Part shown: in pieces, positions 1-7,740 of the stretch
Numbering within the stretch: position 1 is the stretch's first letter
Layout: the number at the start of each line of letters is the position of its first letter
Source: Chenggangzhangella methanolivorans
Lineage (GTDB): Bacteria; Pseudomonadota; Alphaproteobacteria; Rhizobiales; Methylopilaceae
DNA: 64,000 bases
Assembly (NCBI RefSeq): GCF_019797865.1
Contig: NZ_CP081869.1
Span: forward strand, 62,001-126,000
Reading direction: 5' to 3'
Notes under the pieces: model-generated
What the model was told of the DNA's origin: nothing
Database searches by the model: none
Seen by the model: the letters and a program-made list of their open reading frames with translations, nothing else
Program-made: the position numbers and the translations under genes

Positions 1-250
1 CGCAGGAGCGGCCCCCGAGCTTTTCGGCCGCCGGCCAGAGATCGCCGAAACCCTCGACCACCGCGGCCTTGCCGGTGCGCGACGAGAGCACGTAGCGCCC
101 GCCCCAGGACTTCAGCGTCAACCCAAAGGGCGCGAGCGCCGCGTTCGCGACGGCGGCGCGGCGGGCCCGCTCGGCCGTCGGCGTCTGCGCGTTCGAGGCG
201 ACGCCGTCGCTCCAGTGGCCGTGCGCGAAGGAGCCGCAGAGGCCGCACAT
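1..250 (-). CDS. Conserved hypothetical protein, C-terminus cut by window edge
   Basis: An open frame starts at ATG 250 and runs without a stop off the left edge, giving at least 83 residues. It opens MCGLCGSFAHGHWSDG, with two cysteines in a CGLCG motif and a His/Trp-rich stretch, followed by a basic Ala-rich segment and then a GGRYVLSS...VVEGFGDLWP region. The CGLCG start recalls small uncharacterised proteins, but I cannot name a family. It is followed on the same strand's upstream side by a palindromic repeat and the deacetylase gene, so it may belong to the same transcription unit. The function is unknown, and the missing C-terminal part could change the picture. Confidence 0.5.
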   Translation of the reverse strand, partial: MCGLCGSFAHGHWSDGVASNAQTPTAERARRAAVANAALAPFGLTLKSWGGRYVLSSRTGKAAVVEGFGDLWPAAEKLGGRSC

Positions 251-282
251 GGTGGTGCTCCGTGGATTATAACTGCATCAGC

Positions 283-413
283 CGACTGCGTGCTTCGAGA
301 CGGCCCTTCGGGCCTCCTCAGCATGAGTTGGGCTTCGGGCTTAGGCGCCCTCGACCCCCCTCATAGTGAGGAGCCCGCGTCAGCGGGCGTCTCGACGCAC
401 ACAGTTCCTCTCC
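283..413. repeat. Palindromic BIME-like repeat (family A), single copy
   Basis: Two inverted half-elements face each other. One half reads TGCGTGCTTCGAGACG...CTCCTCAGCATGAG and the other is its approximate reverse, CTCAT..TGAGGAG...CGTCTCGA.GCAC. Each half folds on its own through a short variable GC stem. The same element recurs at 2951-3609, 7489-7640 and 29421-29548. It fills the gap between the partial first gene and the deacetylase gene. Confidence 0.8.
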
Positions 414-420
414 CCGGCGC

Positions 421-1320
421 TCAGGACATCGGCCGCGCCGTCCCCGACCGCGGATAGCGCTTCGCGAAATCCTCCGCGATCTCCTCCATGGCGACGAACT
501 TCACGCCGTCATGGGCGCGCATGTGGTCGTAGAGGCGCTGGTGCATCTGAAGCACGTGCGGGCGGCCCGAAACGTCGGGATGGATGGTGAGCGGGAAGAC
601 CGCATAGTCGTAGTTCTCGTAGACCCAGTCGAACTGGTCGCGCCACATCCGCTCGATGACGTGCGGATCCACGAAACCGTGGCTGTTGGGCGCTGCCTTG
701 ATGAACATCATCGGCGGCAGGTCGTCCAGATGCCAGGAGGCCGGGATCTCGATGAGATCGGTCTCCTCGCCGGACACGAAGGGCTTCATCCATGTCGAAG
801 GATGCTGCGAATAGTCGATCTTGGTCCACTCGTCCCCGACCGTCACGTAATAGGGGTGGTGGTCGTTGTGCATCAGCGAGTGGTCGTAGCGGACGCCCTT
901 TTTCTTGAGCAGCTCGTTGGTCTTGGCTCCGAACTCCCACCACGGCGCGACATAGCCGCGGGGCCCCTGCCCCGAGAGCTTGGCGATCACCTCGACGCAT
1001 TTGTCGAAGATCGCCTCCTCCTGCTCGGGCGTCATGGCGATCGGGTTTTCGTGGCTGTAGCCGTGCATGCCGATCTCGTGGCCGGCGGCCGCCACCGCCT
1101 TCATCTCGTCGGGGAAGGTCTCGATCGAGTGGCCGGGGATGAACCAGGTGGTCTTGATCCCCCACTTGTCGAAGAGGCGCAGAAGGCGCGGCGAGCCGAC
1201 GCGGCCCGCGAACACGCCGCGGGAGATGTCGCAGGGGCTGTCCTCGCCGCCATAGGAGCCGAGCCAGCCTGCGACGGCGTCGACGTCGATCCCGTAGGAC
1301 ACGAAAATCTCTTTCGGCAT
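421..1320 (-). CDS. Polysaccharide deacetylase family protein, HP0310-like
   Basis: This 299-residue protein is a NodB-fold (carbohydrate esterase 4 superfamily) hydrolase. It resembles Helicobacter pylori HP0310 closely over its whole length, starting from the opening [20 protein letters not shown]. The metal-binding triad is visible as Asp14, His86 and His90 (motif HGYSH), and YVAPWWEF and [13 protein letters not shown] are further family blocks. HP0310 is a peptidoglycan deacetylase, but PuuE allantoinase is also a member of this fold. Here the gene lies near amidases and purine genes and has no signal peptide, so a cytoplasmic amidohydrolase acting on a small amide or cyclic ureide is possible. 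Nothing in the sequence decides the substrate. The start at 1320 is the natural one because the fold begins immediately. Confidence 0.85.
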   Translation of the reverse strand: MPKEIFVSYGIDVDAVAGWLGSYGGEDSPCDISRGVFAGRVGSPRLLRLFDKWGIKTTWFIPGHSIETFPDEMKAVAAAGHEIGMHGYSHENPIAMTPEQEEAIFDKCVEVIAKLSGQGPRGYVAPWWEFGAKTNELLKKKGVRYDHSLMHNDHHPYYVTVGDEWTKIDYSQHPSTWMKPFVSGEETDLIEIPASWHLDDLPPMMFIKAAPNSHGFVDPHVIERMWRDQFDWVYENYDYAVFPLTIHPDVSGRPHVLQMHQRLYDHMRAHDGVKFVAMEEIAEDFAKRYPRSGTARPMS

Positions 1321-1431
1321 GGGTGTCTCCTCGATCTGGGACGCCAGATGGCGCCGGGCTTGCTGGCGTCTTTAGGGCGGAGGCCGCGCGGCGTCCGCCG
1401 ACCCGATTTTTCACAGTAGCGAGAGCTGGCG

Positions 1432-2880
1432 ATGTGCCAAGGCGACGACCCGTCCTGCCCGGAATTCGGGCTTCATTACGAGGCGTTGAAGCGCGACCTC
1501 GCCTCTGAAAGGCGCAGCTTCCTGAAATCGAGCTTCGTCGCTGCGGGCGGTCTCGCAGGCCTTGCGGCCGGCGGCATGTCGCTGGTGACGCCGGCGCTCG
1601 CGCAGGCGACCGCCGCCAAGGCCCCGGCGACGCGCAAGCACCATTACCTGCCCGCGAACGCCGACACGGTGCACTGGGGCTATTTTTCGAAGACGCTCAA
1701 ACCCCGCGTCGAATGCGACTCTGGCGACATCGTCACCATCGAGACGCTGACCCACCACGCCAACGACGACGCCGAGCGCATGGTGCAGGGCGACGAAGGC
1801 GCGGAAAGCGTCTTCCTCTGGACCAAGGACAAGAAGGGCGTCGATCGCCGCGGCGCCGGCCCGACCGACCCCAAGGTCTATAAGAAAGGGTCGGGCGAAG
1901 GCCAAGGCGTCCACGTCATGACCGGTCCGGTCTATGTCCGCGGCGCCGAGCCCGGCGACGTGCTGGAGGTGCGCATCCTCGACTGCGCGCCCCGCGCCTG
2001 CGCCAACCCGGCCTTCAAGGGCAAGTCGTTCGGCTCCAACGCGGCCGCCTGGTGGGGCTACCACTACAACGACATGCTGGGCGGCCAGAAACGCGAGGTG
2101 GTGACGATCTACGAGGTCGACGCCTCCGGCGCGAAGAGCTGGGCGCAGGCGGTCTACAATTTCAAATGGGTGCCGCAGACCGACCCGTTCGGGGTGGAGC
2201 ACGCCACGATCGACTATCCGGGCGTGCCGGTCGACCATTCGAAGACCGCGCGGAACTTCGACGTGCTGAAAGGTGTCAGGATCCCGATCCGCCCGCATTT
2301 CGGCACGCTGGGGCTCGCGCCCGCCGAGGTCGACTTCGTCGACACGATCCCGCCGAACTGGGTGGGCGGCAACATCGACAACTGGCGCATCGGCAAAGGC
2401 GCGACGATGTACTACCCCGTCGCGGTCGAAGGCGGGCTGCTCTCGGTCGGCGACCCGCATGCGAGCCAGGGCGACAGCGAGCTCTGCGGCACCGCGATCG
2501 AGTGCTCGCTGACCGGCGTGTTCCAGCTCATCCTGCACAAGAAGGCGGACCTCGCCGGCACGCCGCTCGAGGAGCTGAACTATCCGATGCTCGAGACCAA
2601 GGACGAGTGGCTCGTCCACGGCTTCTCCTTCGCCAATTATCTGAAGGAGCTCGGAAGCGACGCGCAGTCGGCGATCTACGGCAAGTCGTCGGTCGACCTC
2701 GCGATGCGCGACGCCTTCCGCAAGATGCGCCACTTCCTGATGACGACCCAGAAGCTCACCGAGGACGAGGCGGTGTCGCTGATGTCGATCGCGGTCGATT
2801 TCGGCGTGACGCAGGTGGTGGACGGCAACTGGGGCGTCCACGCCATCGTCAAGAAGGATCTGTTTGCAGGACGGGTCTGA
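1432..2880 (+). CDS. Tat-exported acetamidase/formamidase family protein
   Basis: This 482-residue protein belongs to the FmdA/AmdA acetamidase-formamidase family, which hydrolyses short amides to the acid and ammonia. Residues 25-60 form a twin-arginine signal (SERRSFLKSSF, a hydrophobic stretch, then ALAQA), preceded by an unusual 24-residue n-region with two cysteines. The mature part has family blocks such as VMTGPVYVRGAEPGDVLEVRI and a GGNIDNWRIGKG stretch, and is the usual length. Export to the periplasm suggests that amides are hydrolysed outside the cytoplasm. It is divergent from the deacetylase gene with a 111-base gap. The exact substrate is unknown. Confidence 0.85.
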   Translation: MCQGDDPSCPEFGLHYEALKRDLASERRSFLKSSFVAAGGLAGLAAGGMSLVTPALAQATAAKAPATRKHHYLPANADTVHWGYFSKTLKPRVECDSGDIVTIETLTHHANDDAERMVQGDEGAESVFLWTKDKKGVDRRGAGPTDPKVYKKGSGEGQGVHVMTGPVYVRGAEPGDVLEVRILDCAPRACANPAFKGKSFGSNAAAWWGYHYNDMLGGQKREVVTIYEVDASGAKSWAQAVYNFKWVPQTDPFGVEHATIDYPGVPVDHSKTARNFDVLKGVRIPIRPHFGTLGLAPAEVDFVDTIPPNWVGGNIDNWRIGKGATMYYPVAVEGGLLSVGDPHASQGDSELCGTAIECSLTGVFQLILHKKADLAGTPLEELNYPMLETKDEWLVHGFSFANYLKELGSDAQSAIYGKSSVDLAMRDAFRKMRHFLMTTQKLTEDEAVSLMSIAVDFGVTQVVDGNWGVHAIVKKDLFAGRV

Positions 2881-2950
2881 GGCCGGGGCCAGAACTGGAA
2901 GGCGAGGCGGCGGCGAAGCGGCGACGCCCGCTTCGCCGCCGTCCACGCCC

Positions 2951-3609
2951 CTCATCCTGAGGAGGCCCGAAGGGCCGTCTCGAAGGACGCACAGCGGTCG
3001 ATGCGTGCTTCGAGACGCAGGCCTTGCGGCCTGCTCCTCAGCACGAGGAAGGACGGAGGTTCTCGGAGGCGGCATTGGCGTTGGAGAAGAGGCGGCCGCG
3101 GACCTTCGGCTCCGTCCCTCTTCGCCATCCTCCACGCTCCTCATCCTGAGGAGGCCCGAAGGGCCGTCTCGAAGGACGCATCGACCGCTGTGCGTGCTTC
3201 GAGACGCAGGCCTTGCGGCCTGCTCCTCAGCATGAGGAAGGGCGGAGGTTCTCGGAGGCATTGGCGTTGGAGAAGAGTCGGCCGGGGACCTTCGGCTCTC
3301 TCCCTCTTCGCCATCCTCCACGCTCCTCATCCTGAGGAGGCCCGAAGGGCCGTCTCGAAGGACGCACAGCGGTCGCTGCGTGCTTCGAGACGCAGGCCTT
3401 GCGGCCTGCTCCTCAGCATGAGGAAGGACGGAGGTTTTCGGAGGCGTTGGCGCTGGAGAAGAGTCGGCCGGGGACCTTCGGCTCTCTCCCTCTTCGCCAT
3501 CCTCCACGCTCCTCATCCTGAGGAGGCCCGAAGGGCCGTCTCGAAGGACGCACAGCGGTCGATGCGTGCTTCGAGACGCAGGCCTTGCGGCCTGCTCCTC
3601 GACATGAGG
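2951..3609. repeat. Four tandem copies of a BIME-like repeat, family A
   Basis: The gene-free stretch 2881-3690 is filled by four near-identical units starting at about 2951, 3140, 3326 and 3512, a period of 186-189 bases. Each unit carries two inverted palindromic half-elements (CTCATCCTGAGGAGGCCC...TCTCGAAGGACGCA and TGCGTGCTTCGAGACGC...CTCCTCAGCATGAG). These are followed by about 80 bases of shared non-palindromic spacer ending in a CTTCGCCATCCTCCACGCTC-like sequence. Because the spacer is repeated too, the array grew by tandem duplication of a composite unit. Open frames across it are repeat artefacts. Confidence 0.9.
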
Positions 3610-3690
3610 AAGCGTGAGGCGCGTCGACGGCGGCCGTATTGAAGCAGGCGCGGGCGGCCGGCTCGCGTCCTCCCCGACCCGCCCGCCCCG

Positions 3691-4440
3691 TCAGCGCGCG
3701 CCGCCCGAGGCGTTGATGGTCTGACCGGTGACCCAGCGCGAGGCGTCGGAGGCGAGGAACACCGCGACGTCGGCGATGTCGTCCGGCTGGCCGATCCGGC
3801 CGAGCGGGGTCTGGGCCACCATCTGCTTTTCGAGATCCGAGCCGATGACCCCGGCCGTATGCGTGCCCTCGGTCTCGACCGCGCCCGGGTTCAGCGAGTT
3901 CACGCGGATGTTGCGCGGTCCAAGCTCGGCCGCGAGGACGCGGCTCAGCACGTCCATCGCGCCCTTGGTGGCGCTGTAGACCGACGCGTTGGGCACCGCC
4001 ACCTGGCTCGCGAGCGAGGAGACGTTGATCACCACGCCGCCGTCCGACCCGAACCGCTTGGCGGCCTCGCGCGTCGCAAGCAGCGCGCCCAGAACATTGA
4101 TGTCGAAGTGTTTGTGGAAGTGCTCGGCCGTCACCTCTTCGAGCGGCGCGAACTGATAGATCCCGGCGTTGTTGACCAGGACGTCGGGCCGGCCGAAAGC
4201 CTTTTCGGTCTCCTCGAACAGGCGCAGGACGTCGGCCTCCTTCGAAACGTCGCCCTGGACGGCGACGGCCTTGCCGCCGGCCGCCGCAATGTCGGCCACC
4301 GCCTTGTCGGCGCCTGCCTTGTCGGACGCGTAGTTCACCACCACGGACGCACCGGCCTTGCCGAGGCTGCGCGCGATGGCCGCGCCGATGCCCTTGGAGG
4401 CGCCGGTGACGACGGCGGTCTTTCCAGTCAGTTCGCTCAT
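3691..4440 (-). CDS. SDR family oxidoreductase
   Basis: This 249-residue classical short-chain dehydrogenase/reductase has the TGASKGIGAA nucleotide-binding motif near the N-terminus, NNAG at about residues 90-93, a catalytic Ser in the NVSSLAS block, and the YSATK Tyr/Lys pair. The C-terminus ends in the common VTGQTINASGG block. The cofactor is probably NADP or NAD, and the substrate cannot be told (members act on sugars, acyl-ACPs and alcohols). It lies downstream of an ArsR-type regulator on the same strand. A perfect inverted repeat at 4461-4492, just upstream of its start, is a likely operator. Confidence 0.9.
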   Translation of the reverse strand: MSELTGKTAVVTGASKGIGAAIARSLGKAGASVVVNYASDKAGADKAVADIAAAGGKAVAVQGDVSKEADVLRLFEETEKAFGRPDVLVNNAGIYQFAPLEEVTAEHFHKHFDINVLGALLATREAAKRFGSDGGVVINVSSLASQVAVPNASVYSATKGAMDVLSRVLAAELGPRNIRVNSLNPGAVETEGTHTAGVIGSDLEKQMVAQTPLGRIGQPDDIADVAVFLASDASRWVTGQTINASGGAR

Positions 4441-4460
4441 TGGAGTTCCCTTTCGGCGAA

Positions 4461-4492
4461 ATGTTTCGATAGTTAGGTAATTATCGAAACAT
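4461..4492 (-). promoter_or_regulatory. Perfect 11-bp inverted repeat upstream of the SDR gene
   Basis: ATGTTTCGATA and TATCGAAACAT flank a 10-base AT-rich spacer, 21 bases upstream of the SDR start codon. In this high-GC sequence an AT-rich palindrome stands out. The position suits an operator overlapping the SDR promoter, and the neighbouring ArsR-type protein is the obvious candidate ligand. A TCGAAAC half-site recurs near 4524. Confidence 0.65.
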
Positions 4493-4556
4493 ATGCCGCA
4501 AGAGCGTCCGCCGTGATCGCCGGATCGAAACGCGGCCTGCGACGGCGCAGCCGCCG

Positions 4557-4853
4557 TCAGATCGCGGCGAGGCGCGCGAGATAGGCCGAGAGGCGGTCGC
4601 GATTGAGCGTGAGGATGGCGCAGCGGCCCTCGCGGGCGATCGAAATCAGCCCCGCGGTCTCCAGCTCCTTCATGTGATGCGACATGGTCGCGGCGCTGAT
4701 GTCCTGCGTCTCGTGCAAAGCGGCGCAGGCCATCGGCTCCGACGCGGCGCCGAGCTGGCGCAGGATCTGGACGCGGCGCGGCTCCGCCAGCGCCCGCCCG
4801 ATGCGGGTGAAGTCCTTGTCGGTCAGTTGGGCGGCGTCGTCAGCCTGGGCCAT
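4557..4853 (-). CDS. ArsR family winged-helix transcriptional regulator
   Basis: This 98-residue protein matches the ArsR/SmtB winged-helix fold almost end to end: [17 protein letters not shown] (helices 1-2), MACAALHE...[18 protein letters not shown] (recognition helix), then the beta wing. The frame stays open upstream to 4994, but the start MAQADD at 4853 gives the normal family length and leaves room for the divergent GntR promoter. Only Cys52-like and His positions are present and no clear CXC metal site is seen, so the signal may be organic or redox rather than a metal. It probably controls the downstream SDR gene. Confidence 0.85.
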   Translation of the reverse strand: MAQADDAAQLTDKDFTRIGRALAEPRRVQILRQLGAASEPMACAALHETQDISAATMSHHMKELETAGLISIAREGRCAILTLNRDRLSAYLARLAAI

Positions 4854-4934
4854 GGACGGAACATGGCGACGGCCGGCGCATCCGTCGAGGCCGCCGCCCT
4901 CACAAGTCCGCTGGGCGTCGTGCGCATGACGCAC

Positions 4935-4954
4935 GCATCGCGTATACACGATGC
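4935..4954. promoter_or_regulatory. Predicted GntR operator in front of the gntR gene at 4993
   Basis: A 20-base palindrome with a single mismatched pair is centred on CGTATACA, with GCATCG and CGATGC arms. The same core, again with one mismatched pair, recurs at 5761-5776 in front of the BMP binding-protein gene. It overlaps an upstream in-frame ATG (4951), which argues that translation really starts at 4993. Confidence 0.6.
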
Positions 4955-4992
4955 GTCTGGCGGGCGACCCGCCGATCACTGTCCGGGAGACC

Positions 4993-5673
4993 ATGGAGAC
5001 GCCGACGCGAGCGGACGCAGCCTACGAGGCGCTGCGCCGGGCCATCATCGAGCAGGCGCTCGCCCCCGGCGCGAAGCTGCGCGAGGACGAGATCGGCGCG
5101 CATTTCGGCGTCAGCCGGACGCTGGCGCGCGCTGCGCTGTCGCGGCTCCAGTCCGAGGGGCTCGTCGACGCGCAGCGCAAGCGGGTGGCGACCGTGGCCT
5201 CACCGAGCGTCGAGGAGGCCCGAGCGATCTTCGAGGTCCGCCGCTGCCTCGAGCGCGAGACGGTGCGGCTCGTCGTCGAGCGCTGGTCGCCCGAGATGGC
5301 GGCGCGCCTCCTCGCCCATGTCGACGAGGAGGACGAGGCCGCCCGCCGGGGCGACGCGGCCGCCGCCGGCCGGCTCGCCGGCGAGTTCCACATCGTCCTG
5401 GCGGGGCTCACCGGCAATCCGCTGCTCGCGCGCTACGTCTCGGAAGTGGTCTCGCGAAGTTCGCTCATCCTCGCCGTTCACGGCCGGCCGCATCAGTCCG
5501 ACTGCGCGACCGCCGAGCATCGCGGCGTGATCGCGGCGCTGGCGGCCCGAGACGCGGACCGCGCCGCAGCCTTGATGGCGGCCCATCTCGCCGCCGTGAC
5601 GGCGCGGGCGCTTCCCGAAACGCCCACGGCGCCCGCGACGCTTTCGGACGTGCTCGCACGCTACGCCGGCTGA
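4993..5673 (+). CDS. GntR family (FCD-type) transcriptional regulator
   Basis: This 226-residue regulator has an N-terminal GntR winged helix (residues about 8-75; [34 protein letters not shown]) and a C-terminal all-helical FCD effector domain with metal-site-like His residues ([27 protein letters not shown]). The recognition helix reads [12 protein letters not shown] in place of the usual SRTPVREAL. ATG 4993 was chosen over ATG 4951 because 4951 lies inside a palindrome that also occurs upstream of the next gene. The two matching palindromes predict autoregulation and control of the BMP/DUF336 pair. Confidence 0.88.
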   Translation: METPTRADAAYEALRRAIIEQALAPGAKLREDEIGAHFGVSRTLARAALSRLQSEGLVDAQRKRVATVASPSVEEARAIFEVRRCLERETVRLVVERWSPEMAARLLAHVDEEDEAARRGDAAAAGRLAGEFHIVLAGLTGNPLLARYVSEVVSRSSLILAVHGRPHQSDCATAEHRGVIAALAARDADRAAALMAAHLAAVTARALPETPTAPATLSDVLARYAG

Positions 5674-5760
5674 GCGCCCTCGCATCCGCGGACCGCCCGG
5701 CGCCGCATCTTTGCGCCGTTTGGAAGCCCCGGCGCCCATAATGTATTCTTGCGTTGCGCC

Positions 5761-5776
5761 ATCACGTATACATGAT
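5761..5776. promoter_or_regulatory. Predicted GntR operator upstream of the BMP binding-protein gene
   Basis: ATCACGTATACATGAT is a 16-base palindrome with one mismatched pair, 124 bases upstream of the binding-protein start. It shares the CGTATACA core and the GAT arm with the site in front of the adjacent gntR gene (4935-4954). That pairing is the evidence for a common regulator. Confidence 0.6.
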
Positions 5777-5899
5777 TTCGGTCATGGGTTGGCGTGGGGG
5801 TGAATGAAGGCAGCGCGCCGCATCGGCGACGCCGGTCCCTCCCCCTTCCGCCGACCGCGACGCCGCCATGACGGCGGCCGCAGACGCCAGGAGCGCGCG

Positions 5900-7042
5900 A
5901 TGACCGATGCGCATGAGCCTCGCCTGACCTCACGCGGCCTCGACCGCCGCTCTCTCCTGATCGCCAGCGGCGGCGCGACGCTGGCCGCCGCCGCAGGCCT
6001 GCGCCCGGCACCCGTCCGCGCGGCCGAGAATCTCGTCGTGGGCGTCGTTTATGTCGGCCCGCGCGACGACTTCGGCTGGAACCAGTCGCACGCGAGCGCC
6101 ATCGCCGCGCTGAAGGCGACGCCTGGCGTCAAGGTGCTCGAGGAGGAGCGCGTTCCGGAGTCGATCGACGTCGTGAAGACGATGGAGTCGATGATCGAGC
6201 TCGACGGCGCGAAGCTCATCTTCGGCACCTCGTTCGGCTACTTCAATCCGTTCATGATCGAGCTGGCGAAGAAGTATCCGGACGTGCAGTTCCGGCACCC
6301 GACGACGCTCTGGAGCGCCGACAAGCACCCGAAGAACCTCGGCGGCTACTTCGCCTCGCTCGACCAGGCGCACTACGCTTCGGGCGTCGCCGCGGGCCTG
6401 TCGTCGAAGTCCGGCAAGCTCGGCTTCATCGCGGCAAAACCCATCAGCATCGTGCTGCGCTCGGTCAACCAGTTCACGCTCGGCGCCCGCAAGGCCAATT
6501 CGAACGCCACCGTGAGGCTCGCGGTCACCGGCGAGTGGTCGCTGCCGGTGCGCGAGGCCGAGATGGCCAACTCGCTGATCGACCAGGGCTGCGATCTGAT
6601 CGCCTGCCATGTCGACAGCCCCAAGATCATCGTGCAGACCGCCGAGGCGCGCGGCGTGAAGTCCTGCGGCCACAACGCCTCCCAGGCCTCGCTCGCGCCC
6701 AAGGGCTTCGTCACCGGCGCGGAGCTCAAATACGAGACGATCTACAAGGGCTTCGCCGAGCTTCTGGCGAGCGGCAAGCCGCTGCCGAACGTCGCCGTGG
6801 GCGGCTTCGACAAGGACATGGTGCGCCTCACGCCCTACGGTGCCGGCGCGACCGAGGAGGCGCGGAAGGCCGCCGAAGCCGCGATCGCCGAGCTTGCGGC
6901 CGGAAAGCCGATCTATGTCGGCCCGATCAAGGACAACAAGGGCGCGACGATCGTGGCCGCTGGCCAGACCCTCGGAAACTACGCGCCGGAGCTCGACGCC
7001 ACCGCCTTCCTGGTCGAGGGCGTGCAAGGCTCTCTGGCGTGA
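5900..7042 (+). CDS. BMP family ABC transporter substrate-binding protein, orphan
   Basis: This 380-residue periplasmic binding protein belongs to the basic membrane protein (BMP/Med) family, whose characterised members bind nucleosides or purines. A Tat signal (DRRSLLIASGG...PAPVRAAE) covers residues 15-42. The mature start VVGVVYVGPRDDFGWNQSH is a family block, and MESMIELDGAKLIFGTSFGY forms part of the ligand site. ATG 5900 follows a CAGGAG ribosome site at a good distance. It closely resembles the binding protein at 21711-22835, but there is no ATPase or permease beside it. It may feed one of the two BMP ABC complexes elsewhere in the window. The stop overlaps the start of the next gene. 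Confidence 0.92.
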   Translation: MTDAHEPRLTSRGLDRRSLLIASGGATLAAAAGLRPAPVRAAENLVVGVVYVGPRDDFGWNQSHASAIAALKATPGVKVLEEERVPESIDVVKTMESMIELDGAKLIFGTSFGYFNPFMIELAKKYPDVQFRHPTTLWSADKHPKNLGGYFASLDQAHYASGVAAGLSSKSGKLGFIAAKPISIVLRSVNQFTLGARKANSNATVRLAVTGEWSLPVREAEMANSLIDQGCDLIACHVDSPKIIVQTAEARGVKSCGHNASQASLAPKGFVTGAELKYETIYKGFAELLASGKPLPNVAVGGFDKDMVRLTPYGAGATEEARKAAEAAIAELAAGKPIYVGPIKDNKGATIVAAGQTLGNYAPELDATAFLVEGVQGSLA

Positions 7043-7464
7043 GCGGAGACCCCTTTCGTCCCGCGCGAAAGATCACCCATGCCGGCGCGCTCGCGATGAT
7101 CGCAGCGGCGGTCGCGGAGGCGACGCGCCTCGGCGCCCCCGTCAACGTCGTGGTGGTGGACGAGAGCGGCGTCGACCTCGCCTTCGTGCGCATGGACGGG
7201 GCGAAGTTCCTGTCGATCGAGACGGCCCGCGCCAAGGCCCAGACGTCGGCCTCGCACCGGCGGCCGAGCACGCGGATCCCGGCCGACATCGCCACCGGCC
7301 TCGCCTTCGCATCGGGCGGGCGCATCACCGACATGGCGGGCGGCCTGCCGGTCTTCATCGACGGGGCGTGCGTCGGCGGGATCGGGATCGGGTCGGCCTC
7401 GGACGAGGACGACATCGCGATCGCCCGCGCGGCGCTCGCGGCCGTGGGAGCCGACGAGGTCTGA
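7039..7464 (+). CDS. Heme-binding/GlcG-like DUF336 family protein
   Basis: This 141-residue protein starts at a GTG that overlaps the preceding stop codon (GTGA), so it is translationally coupled to the binding protein. It shows the DUF336/GlcG/HbpS pattern: a first helix AGALAMIAAAVAEATRLG, then VNVVVVDESGVDLAFVRMDGA, the helical KFLSIETARAKAQTS, and the C-terminal GGLPVFIDGACVGGIGIGSAS. HbpS binds heme and GlcG sits in glycolate operons, but most members are uncharacterised. Coupling to a BMP binding protein suggests a role in handling the imported ligand. No catalytic residue can be named. Confidence 0.85.
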   Translation: MSGDPFRPARKITHAGALAMIAAAVAEATRLGAPVNVVVVDESGVDLAFVRMDGAKFLSIETARAKAQTSASHRRPSTRIPADIATGLAFASGGRITDMAGGLPVFIDGACVGGIGIGSASDEDDIAIARAALAAVGADEV

Positions 7465-7488
7465 GCGGCGAGGCGCCGTGGACTTGCG

Positions 7489-7640
7489 GACTGCGTGCTT
7501 CGAGACGCCCGCCAGAAGGCGGGCCACTCGGCATGAGGGCTGTCGAGGGCTCCAGCCATCGGAAGGCTCGTCCCGCAACCCGCAAACCTCCCTCATGCTG
7601 AGGAGCCGCGCGCAAGCGCGGCGTCTCGAAGCACGCAGTC
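7489..7640. repeat. Palindromic BIME-like repeat (family A), single copy
   Basis: The halves CTGCGTGCTTCGAGACG and CGTCTCGAAGCACGCAG sit at the outer ends, with GCATGAGG and CCTCATGCTGAGGAG inside. Variable GC stems and a roughly 45-base centre lie between them. It occupies most of the gap between the DUF336 gene and the NCS2 permease gene. Confidence 0.8.
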
Positions 7641-7740
7641 CGGTCCCGTGGGCGTTCCCCTGGTCCCGGACCAAGCCCGCGCCGACGACTGGCACGCGGC
7701 TTGAATCCTCACGGGACAGTGAGGTCACGAGGGGTCCGGC

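Noticed and set aside
2951..3609. CRISPR array or coding repeats
   Set aside because: The period is about 187 bases, there are only four copies, the spacers are the same as each other, and the repeats are paired palindromes. ORFs across it in both strands encode repetitive low-complexity peptides.
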